Positions 1 to 5,145 of a stretch of 10,396 nt of DNA are shown here, one piece after another. Location of the stretch: positions 1 to 10,396 of the forward strand of contig JBBAKL010000097.1 of NCBI GenBank assembly GCA_040403535.1, written 5' to 3'. A program made the position numbers and the translations under genes. This stretch comes from JAHEYG01 sp040403535 (lineage in GTDB: Bacteria > Bacteroidota > Bacteroidia > B-17B0 > Aurantibacillaceae). The notes below the pieces were generated by a model, which was given only the letters and a program-made list of their open reading frames with translations, searched no databases and was not told where the DNA came from. How positions within the stretch are numbered: position 1 is the first letter of the stretch; the number at the start of each line of letters is the position of its first letter.

Positions 1-1200
1 AACAAGAAAGCGTTACTGTTTATTTTTATTACACTGTTGGTAGACTGTACGGGTATTGGAATTATTATTCCCGTGGTTCCAACATTAATTCAGCAATTAA
101 CAGGAGGTAATGTGAGTGAGGCGGCTACATACGGGGGCTGGTTAACGTTTGCTTATGCTATCATGCAGTTTGTATTCTCGCCCGTGTTAGGCGGATTAAG
201 CGACCGTTACGGACGAAGACCAGTGTTGTTAATTTCACTATTTGGATTAGCGGCGGATTATTTGTTTTTGTTTTTAGCACCTGATTTGTGGTGGTTGTTT
301 GTTGGAAGAATCATTGCCGGCATTTGTGGCGCCAGCTTTACAACAGCATCCGCTTATATTGCCGACATAAGCACCAACGAGAATCGTGCACAAAACTTTG
401 GAATGATTGGCGCAGCATTTGGTTTAGGATTTATTGTTGGTCCGCTGTTGGGAAGTGTATTTAGTCAGTTTGGAGTACGCGCTCCGTTTTTAGTAGCAGC
501 TATTTTATCTTTATTGAATTGGGTGTATGGTTATTTTGTTTTACCCGAATCTTTATCAAAGGAAAACCGCAGAGCTTTTGAATGGAAACGCGCAAATCCT
601 TTAGGGTCATTAGCGCATTTAAAACGTTATCCCGCTATATTGGGATTAGTTACATCCATGGTGTTAATTTACATTGCGGGTCACGCGGCACAATCAACCT
701 GGACCTATTTTACCATTGAGCGTTTTCATTGGAATGAGCAATGGGTGGGTTATTCAATTGCTTTTGTTGGTGTGTCGGTTGCGGCGGTACAGGGCGGGTT
801 AATACGTAAAACCAATAAGTTATTGGGCCCTAAAAAATCCGTTGTGATTGGCTTAAGCATGTATGTGGTAGGCATGCTCTTGTTTGCGTTTGCGTCGCAA
901 GGCTGGATGATGTTCGTGTTTATGATCCCTTATTCATTAGGAGGTATTGCTGGTCCGTCAATTCAAAGTTTAATGACAAGTCATGTACCCTCTAACGAGC
1001 AAGGTGAGTTGCAAGGCGCATTAACGAGCCTGGTTAGTCTTACGTCAATTATTGGTCCATTGTTAATGACAGGTTTGTTTTCTTATTTTACAGCTTCAAC
1101 AGCACCATTCTATTTTCCCGGGGCTCCGTTTATGATGGCGGCGTTACTTACCCTGTTAAGCGCGTTTATATCAGCCGTTTCGCTACGTAAAATGAATTAG
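1..1200 (+). CDS. TCR/Tet-family MFS drug exporter, 5'-truncated by window edge
   Basis: Inner-membrane proton-driven exporter of the major facilitator superfamily, closest in pattern to class A/B/C tetracycline exporters. The reading frame is open from base 1, so the true start lies upstream; 399 codons are present. Near the N-terminus VDCTGIGIIIPVVP matches the TM1 signature of TetA proteins (an acidic residue followed by GIGxxxPVxP). MFS motif A (GGLSDRYGRRP) is at 193-222, in the loop between TM2 and TM3. The antiporter motif C-like GLGFIVGPLLGS is near 424-456. Hydrophobic helices continue to the C-terminus, about as many as the usual twelve-helix length. Substrate cannot be told from sequence; tetracycline resistance is not implied, because many chromosomal homologues have unknown substrates. 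Its stop is only 3 nt before the first palindrome of the next gene's control region. Family call is firm, substrate unknown. Confidence 0.9.
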   Translation, partial: NKKALLFIFITLLVDCTGIGIIIPVVPTLIQQLTGGNVSEAATYGGWLTFAYAIMQFVFSPVLGGLSDRYGRRPVLLISLFGLAADYLFLFLAPDLWWLFVGRIIAGICGASFTTASAYIADISTNENRAQNFGMIGAAFGLGFIVGPLLGSVFSQFGVRAPFLVAAILSLLNWVYGYFVLPESLSKENRRAFEWKRANPLGSLAHLKRYPAILGLVTSMVLIYIAGHAAQSTWTYFTIERFHWNEQWVGYSIAFVGVSVAAVQGGLIRKTNKLLGPKKSVVIGLSMYVVGMLLFAFASQGWMMFVFMIPYSLGGIAGPSIQSLMTSHVPSNEQGELQGALTSLVSLTSIIGPLLMTGLFSYFTASTAPFYFPGAPFMMAALLTLLSAFISAVSLRKMN

Positions 1201-1203
1201 CAC

Positions 1204-1221
1204 ATACCTTTTTTAAGGTAT
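1204..1221. promoter_or_regulatory. Palindrome 1, ATACCT-N6-AGGTAT; candidate operator
   Basis: Perfect inverted repeat with arms ATACCT and AGGTAT around six bases, starting 3 nt after the MFS stop codon. Exactly the same arms and spacer recur at 1255-1272, with the two copies starting 51 bp apart, about five helical turns. Recurrence argues for a protein-binding site serving the downstream TonB-dependent receptor. A weak hairpin terminator for the MFS gene is the alternative (7-bp stem, only two G-C pairs, TTTT loop, no clear following U tract). Confidence 0.5.
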
Positions 1222-1252
1222 CTCTTCAATTAAACGTCTAAATTAAGATTGA

Positions 1253-1274
1253 AAATACCTCGTTTTAGGTATTT
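1253..1274. promoter_or_regulatory. Palindrome 2, extended ATACCT-N6-AGGTAT operator overlapping the -33 element
   Basis: Perfect inverted repeat with 8-bp arms AAATACCT / AGGTATTT around the six bases CGTTTT; the inner 18 bp repeat the arms and spacing of the site at 1204. Its right end overlaps the TTTG -33 element at 1272-1275, so a bound protein would block the promoter of the FecA-like receptor. The half-site AGGTAT also occurs in the control region of the DtxR-family regulator at 5099-5131, which makes that protein the likeliest binder. That link is inference. Confidence 0.55.
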
Positions 1275-1302
1275 GGCTTAGTCTAGCATAAAAATACTTT
1301 TG
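1272..1302 (+). promoter_or_regulatory. Bacteroidota-type promoter of the FecA-like receptor
   Basis: TTTG at 1272-1275 and TACTTTTG at 1295-1302 fit the Bacteroidota sigma-ABfr consensus TTTG / TAnnTTTG, with a 19-nt spacer. Transcription would begin near 1306-1309, leaving a leader of roughly a dozen bases before the ATG at 1321. The alternative TTG start at 1300 lies inside the -7 element and can be discounted. Confidence 0.75.
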
Positions 1303-1320
1303 TGGCGTAAATTAACCCTT

Positions 1321-3585
1321 ATGTTACTACGCACAACAACACTTGTTTTTTTAATTGCCGTTAGCTTTAGCTTAACAGCGCAATTAAGCGACACGTTAAA
1401 AACACACGAGCTACCTGAAATCCAGATCAACCATAAACCGCTTAAAAACGAAATTGAACGCATGCCGGAAGTATTAGGCACTTCTATTTATGCCGGTAAA
1501 AAGAACGAGGTAATTAAATTAGGAAATATTGATGCGGATTTGTCGGTAAACAATTCCCGTCAGGTGTTTGGTAAAGTGCCGGGTGTTACTGTTTGGGAAA
1601 ATGACGGATCAGGAATTCAGGTGGGTGTATCAACTCGCGGATTAAGTCCTAACCGCTCATGGGAATTTAACGTACGCCAGAACGGCACCGATATAAGCGG
1701 AGAAACGTTCGGTTATCCGGAAGCGTATTATAGTCCGCCTTTAGAAGGGGTAGAACGCATTGAGATTATTCGAGGGGCCGCATCTTTACAATTTGGTCCA
1801 CAGTTTGGCGGATTAATGAATTATGTCATGAAAAAAGGGAATGCGTATAAACCACTGGTTTATGAAACACAACAAACCTTTGGTTCATACGGATTATTTA
1901 ACTCTTACAACGCTATTGGTGGTACTTATAAAAAAGTTTCTTATTACGCTTTCTTTCATCACCGGGGCGCAGATAGTTGGAGGGATAATAACCGTTATAC
2001 CATTAACGCCGGCTATGCGGCCATTAATTACTCGGTTACTTCTAAACTTAATGTAGGTATTCAATATACCCGCAGTTCTTATTTAAGCCAGCAACCGGGC
2101 GGATTAACTGATTCTGTTTTTAATGCAGGATCAAGCGGTTTAACATTATTTGGAAGTGATGGGACTCCAACAGCTACCGGAAGCGGAGCACAAACCTCTA
2201 CACGAAATCGTAACTGGGCTTCTGCACCATGGAATGTAATTAATGTTTATGCCGATTATAATATCAGTGAAAACACGAAGTTGAATGTGAGGTTGTTTGG
2301 TGTGATGGCTGAACGTACTAATGTAGGTTTTGTAAAAGCGATCAACGTTGCCGATACATTTAATACAGCAATTAAGTCCTATAATCCGCGACAAGTTGAT
2401 CGTGATTTTTATAACAATTATGGCGGAGAAATCCGTTTTTTGCAAATGTATAATCTGCTCAAACAAAAAAGCGCATTGGCAACGGGTGTACGTGTTTATA
2501 AAGGAAACATTTTGCGCCGCCAGGTTGGAACAGGAACAACAGGAAACGATTACGATGTAACGATTACAAAACAATCAAACGGAAAGGATTTTTCAAAGGA
2601 ATATAATTACGACACAGACAACATTGCATTCTTTCTGGAAAACATGTTTAAGATTGGAAAACGCCTGAGCGTAACTCCTGGTGTGCGACATGAAATAATA
2701 ATTTCAGGAGCTCAAGGTTACTTAAATACAAGCGCTACAGGAACATTTGCTCCGGTTAAGGAAAGCAGAAACGTGTTGTTGTTCGGAGCAGGAGCGGAGT
2801 TCCAAACAACAAGCGCCACAAACATATACGCAAATTTCAGTCAATCATATCGCCCTGTCACTTATTCCGAATTAACACCGTCGGGAACAACAGAAGTAAT
2901 CGATCCAAACCTAAAAGACGCCTCCGGGTATAATATCGATGGTGGTTTCAGAGGAAAAATAAAAGATTTTGTGAGTTTTGATATTGGTGGTTTTTATTTA
3001 CTGTACGATAATCGCATAGGAACCATTACTCAGAATAACGCGCCATATAAAACAAATATTGGAACTTCAGTTAGTCAGGGCCTGGAAGGGTTTGTAGAAC
3101 TTGATCTGATTCGTGCGTTTACACAAAATTCGTCTGTTGGTTATCTTACGCTGTATGCTTCATACGCATATGTTGATGCGAAATACACGCGTTGGGATAA
3201 TCCCGCTATTGCAAACGATCCTGCTAAGTCCATTGTTGGTAAGCGGGTAGAATATGCTCCAGAAAACATTGGACGATATGGTGCTACTTACATTTTCAAA
3301 AACATTTCGGCAACATTTCAGTTAAGTCGGGTTTCAGAAGTGTTCTCCGATGCGGCAAATACTGAAAAAGCAAATAGCACGGCTACTGTTGGCAAAGTAC
3401 CGGCCTATATGGTAATGGATGCTTCATTAACCGTTTTGTTTGCAAAGAAGTTTAACATAAAAGCCGGAGTAAACAATTTGTCAGACGAAAAATACTTTAC
3501 ACGTCGCGCCGGTGGTTATCCGGGTCCCGGAATTATGCCGGCAAACGGAACAACCGTTTTTGTTAGTATTGGTGCAAAAATTTAA
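1321..3585 (+). CDS. FecA-like TonB-dependent receptor (ferric dicitrate-type)
   Basis: Outer-membrane gated beta-barrel that imports a metal complex, energised by TonB-ExbBD. From the ATG at 1321 it is 754 residues with a signal peptide ending at about Ala20-Gln21 (VSFSLTAQ). The plug domain spans about 75-175 and carries the FecA hallmarks VPGVTVWENDGSG (86-98), RGLSPNRSWEFNVRQNG (106-122) and GYPEAYYSPP (131-140), followed by IIRGAASLQFGPQFGG (149-164). The rest is the 22-strand barrel. These motifs closely resemble E. coli FecA, the ferric citrate receptor. There is no N-terminal signalling (STN) domain and no adjacent sigma/anti-sigma pair, so FecI/FecR-style control is not expected; instead two palindromes precede the promoter. 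A DUF2490 gene follows after 51 nt. Substrate (ferric citrate or a related carboxylate chelate) is inferred from family only. Confidence 0.9.
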   Translation: MLLRTTTLVFLIAVSFSLTAQLSDTLKTHELPEIQINHKPLKNEIERMPEVLGTSIYAGKKNEVIKLGNIDADLSVNNSRQVFGKVPGVTVWENDGSGIQVGVSTRGLSPNRSWEFNVRQNGTDISGETFGYPEAYYSPPLEGVERIEIIRGAASLQFGPQFGGLMNYVMKKGNAYKPLVYETQQTFGSYGLFNSYNAIGGTYKKVSYYAFFHHRGADSWRDNNRYTINAGYAAINYSVTSKLNVGIQYTRSSYLSQQPGGLTDSVFNAGSSGLTLFGSDGTPTATGSGAQTSTRNRNWASAPWNVINVYADYNISENTKLNVRLFGVMAERTNVGFVKAINVADTFNTAIKSYNPRQVDRDFYNNYGGEIRFLQMYNLLKQKSALATGVRVYKGNILRRQVGTGTTGNDYDVTITKQSNGKDFSKEYNYDTDNIAFFLENMFKIGKRLSVTPGVRHEIIISGAQGYLNTSATGTFAPVKESRNVLLFGAGAEFQTTSATNIYANFSQSYRPVTYSELTPSGTTEVIDPNLKDASGYNIDGGFRGKIKDFVSFDIGGFYLLYDNRIGTITQNNAPYKTNIGTSVSQGLEGFVELDLIRAFTQNSSVGYLTLYASYAYVDAKYTRWDNPAIANDPAKSIVGKRVEYAPENIGRYGATYIFKNISATFQLSRVSEVFSDAANTEKANSTATVGKVPAYMVMDASLTVLFAKKFNIKAGVNNLSDEKYFTRRAGGYPGPGIMPANGTTVFVSIGAKI

Positions 3586-3622
3586 TCTTTGTTAAACGTT
3601 ATAAGGCGTCAAGGACATTCTG

Positions 3623-3630
3623 TATTTTTG
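3623..3630 (+). promoter_or_regulatory. Possible -7 element for the DUF2490 gene
   Basis: TATTTTTG matches TAnnTTTG and ends 6 nt before the ATG at 3637. No TTTG lies at the usual -33 distance, so it may be weak and the gene may also be read through from the receptor upstream. Directly after it, CGCCTAAT (3631-3638) is the complement of ATTAGGCG, a partial match to the ATTAGGCAT half-site seen upstream of the second receptor. Confidence 0.4.
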
Positions 3631-3636
3631 CGCCTA

Positions 3637-4398
3637 ATGATTAAACGTTTAGTATTATTCGCCTACTTTTTTCCGTTAATTGGTTTTTCACAAAGCAATA
3701 AACAACACTATTATCATAATAACGGGTGGTTCATGTATTTTGGAAACCATTCCTTCTCAAAAAAATTTGGCATGCACGCTGAGGTACAATGGCGCAGGCA
3801 TGATGTTGTTTTGCAACCGCAACAGTTATTGTTAAGGGGCGGACTTAATTTTTATAGTGGAACAAATTCTTTTTTTACACTGGGATATGCTTACGTTGAA
3901 ACATATCCTTACGGTGAGTTGCCTTCACCTATTACATTTCCCGAGCATCGTTTGTGGCAACAACTTCAAGTGAAGTCCGCTTTAAAACGAATAGAAATGA
4001 TTTGCCGCTTTCGATTAGAGCAACGATATGTACATGCGCCTGTACTTAATTTAAATACCGTAAAGTTTGAAACAGGAGACGCTGTTTATACGAACCGTTT
4101 CCGCCTACTAACCCGCTTCTCCGTTCCACTTAACAAAAAAGAAATAGTGGATCACGCGCTTTATTTAAGCGCGTACGACGAACTGTTTATTAATTTCGGA
4201 AAAAATGTTGGAATGAATGTATTTGATCAAAACCGCGCCTATCTGGCACTAGGATATAAATTCCCTTTTATTGGCAGAGTGGAGTTGGGGTATTTATATC
4301 AAACGATCATTAAATCTGATGGAATAAGAATCGAGAACAATCATACCTTACAGATAAGTATTACCAATAATTTAAGTTTGATTAAGAAGAAAGATTAA
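3637..4398 (+). CDS. DUF2490-domain outer-membrane beta-barrel protein
   Basis: Small predicted outer-membrane protein of 253 residues. The start at 3637 gives a clean signal peptide (MIKRLVLFAYFFPLIGFSQ); an upstream TTG at 3589 would bury it behind 16 non-signal residues and lies upstream of the possible -7 element. The mature part alternates hydrophobic and polar residues in strand-like blocks (for example FFTLGYAYVETYPYG, RVELGYLYQTII), with the WQQLQ ... RFRLEQRY and TNRFRLLTRFSVPL pattern typical of DUF2490. That family has no established biochemical function. It lies 51 nt downstream of the FecA-like receptor on the same strand, so co-expression is likely, and a link to metal uptake is an inference from position only. 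Its TAA stop overlaps the stop of the convergent DtxR-family gene by 4 nt. Confidence 0.8.
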   Translation: MIKRLVLFAYFFPLIGFSQSNKQHYYHNNGWFMYFGNHSFSKKFGMHAEVQWRRHDVVLQPQQLLLRGGLNFYSGTNSFFTLGYAYVETYPYGELPSPITFPEHRLWQQLQVKSALKRIEMICRFRLEQRYVHAPVLNLNTVKFETGDAVYTNRFRLLTRFSVPLNKKEIVDHALYLSAYDELFINFGKNVGMNVFDQNRAYLALGYKFPFIGRVELGYLYQTIIKSDGIRIENNHTLQISITNNLSLIKKKD

Positions 4399-5081
4399 TT
4401 TTTGCAGGAACAGCCCGGCTTATTGCAGCTCACCATTATTTTTTCAGCCACCTTTGGCGACAAAACTGCGCTTTCACCCTGTTTGTATTTGATCTTCACT
4501 GAGCCATCAAATAAAAATATTTTCTCTACGCTTAATTTTTCATTGAGTCCAATTTTTAAATCGGTAAGATAATTTAAAAACGCAGCACTGTCTTCATTTA
4601 CGCCAAGCACGGTGCACTTGCAACCCTCTACGCTATTGAGTAATGGTCGGCGGACACTCACTGGTAATCGTCCGCTCTTATCCGGAATAGGATCGCCGTG
4701 CGGATCAAACTTAGGTTCTCCGCTTAAAGTATAAATGCGGTCAATTAGTTTTTCTGAATCAACGTTTTGTAATTGCTCTGCCATTTCATGCACTTCATTC
4801 CAGCCAAACTCACACACCTTATGTAAAAATGTTTCCCAGATTCTGTGTTTTCGAATTACATTAAGCGCTTCTTTTTCGCCGGTTTTGGTAAGCCTGGCAC
4901 CATCTGTTTTTTTATAGGTAATCAGTTTTTCTTTTTGTAAAAAGTTTAAGCGCTCTAATACTGTAGGTGGTTTTAAATCCAGATAATAGGCTAAATCGCT
5001 TAATCCGACTTTATTGTTTTTTTCGGTATGGCTAATTGCATATATGGCCCGTAAATATTTTTGATCCGACGTTTTAATCAT
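4395..5081 (-). CDS. DtxR/MntR-family transcriptional regulator with altered metal site and Cys-rich tail
   Basis: Predicted DNA-binding regulator of metal homeostasis, 228 residues. The ATG at 5081 gives the normal family N-terminus (MIKTSDQKYLRAIY); the longer TTG start lies upstream of the -7 element. Residues 5-70 form the winged helix (LSDLAYYLDLKPPTVLERL as HTH), 71-140 the dimerisation/metal domain (RKHRIWETFL, GWNEVHEMAEQL, KFDPHGDPIPD), and about 148-218 an SH3-like FeoA domain. Aligned by eye with C. diphtheriae DtxR, ancillary-site His79, Glu83 and His98 are kept, but the primary-site positions Met10, Cys102, Glu105 and His106 read Lys8, Glu102, Gln105 and Asn106. The C-terminus adds Cys154-x-Cys156 and Cys219-x4-Cys224-x-Cys226. 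The position between two TonB-dependent receptors, with a palindrome at its own promoter, suggests autoregulation and control of the receptors. Family is certain; the metal or signal sensed is unknown. Confidence 0.93.
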   Translation of the reverse strand: MIKTSDQKYLRAIYAISHTEKNNKVGLSDLAYYLDLKPPTVLERLNFLQKEKLITYKKTDGARLTKTGEKEALNVIRKHRIWETFLHKVCEFGWNEVHEMAEQLQNVDSEKLIDRIYTLSGEPKFDPHGDPIPDKSGRLPVSVRRPLLNSVEGCKCTVLGVNEDSAAFLNYLTDLKIGLNEKLSVEKIFLFDGSVKIKYKQGESAVLSPKVAEKIMVSCNKPGCSCKN

Positions 5082-5085
5082 TCTG

Positions 5086-5093
5086 CAAATATA
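5086..5093 (-). promoter_or_regulatory. -7 element of the DtxR-family gene
   Basis: On the minus strand TATATTTG matches TAnnTTTG perfectly and ends 4 nt before the ATG at 5081, so transcription probably starts at or next to the start codon (leaderless). A degenerate -33 (TTTA, complement of 5117-5120) is 23 nt away. The palindrome at 5099-5114 lies between the two. Confidence 0.65.
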
Positions 5094-5098
5094 AAACA

Positions 5099-5114
5099 AT
5101 TAGGCATACCTAAT
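5099..5114. promoter_or_regulatory. DtxR/MntR-type operator, TTAGGCATACCTAA
   Basis: Sixteen-base inverted repeat, ATTAGG-CATA-CCTAAT, with only the innermost C/A pair mismatched. The arms TTAGG / CCTAA are those seen in DtxR-family operators. It sits between the -7 and -33 regions of the regulator's own promoter and about 20 bp upstream of the -7 element of the divergent receptor gene, so one bound dimer could control both. Confidence 0.65.
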
Positions 5115-5120
5115 AATAAA

Positions 5121-5131
5121 ATTAGGCATAT
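5121..5131. promoter_or_regulatory. Second operator half-copy, ATTAGGCATAT
   Basis: Direct repeat of the first ten bases of the operator (ATTAGGCATA), starting 22 bp further right, about two helical turns and on the same DNA face. Its right half is degenerate (TTGTAA instead of CCTAAT) and merges into the -7 element of the receptor at 5134. Together with the previous site it also forms an outward-facing pair, CCTAAT-N6-ATTAGG (5109-5126). Confidence 0.5.
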
Positions 5132-5133
5132 TG

Positions 5134-5141
5134 TAATTTTG
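5134..5141 (+). promoter_or_regulatory. -7 element of the second TonB-dependent receptor
   Basis: TAATTTTG matches TAnnTTTG and ends 4 nt before the GTG start at 5146, again suggesting a leaderless message. No TTTG is found at the -33 position; that place is occupied by the operator palindrome, consistent with a promoter that depends on, or is blocked by, a bound regulator. Confidence 0.6.
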
Positions 5142-5145
5142 TGGT

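Noticed and set aside
1204..1221. Intrinsic terminator of the MFS gene
   Set aside because: Only two G-C pairs in a 7-bp stem and no run of T after it; the identical arms at 1255-1272 favour an operator. Not fully excluded.
1300..1320. TTG at 1300 as start of the FecA-like receptor
   Set aside because: It lies inside the -7 promoter element and would place seven extra residues before a normal signal peptide; ATG at 1321 is preferred.
2146..2574. 142-codon open frame on the minus strand inside the FecA-like receptor
   Set aside because: Entirely antisense to a well-supported receptor gene; no promoter, no domain resemblance and a Cys/Ile-rich composition typical of shadow frames.
3604..3634. 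GGCG ... CGCC inverted repeat before the DUF2490 gene as a hairpin
   Set aside because: Only four paired bases separated by 23 nt; not a meaningful structure.
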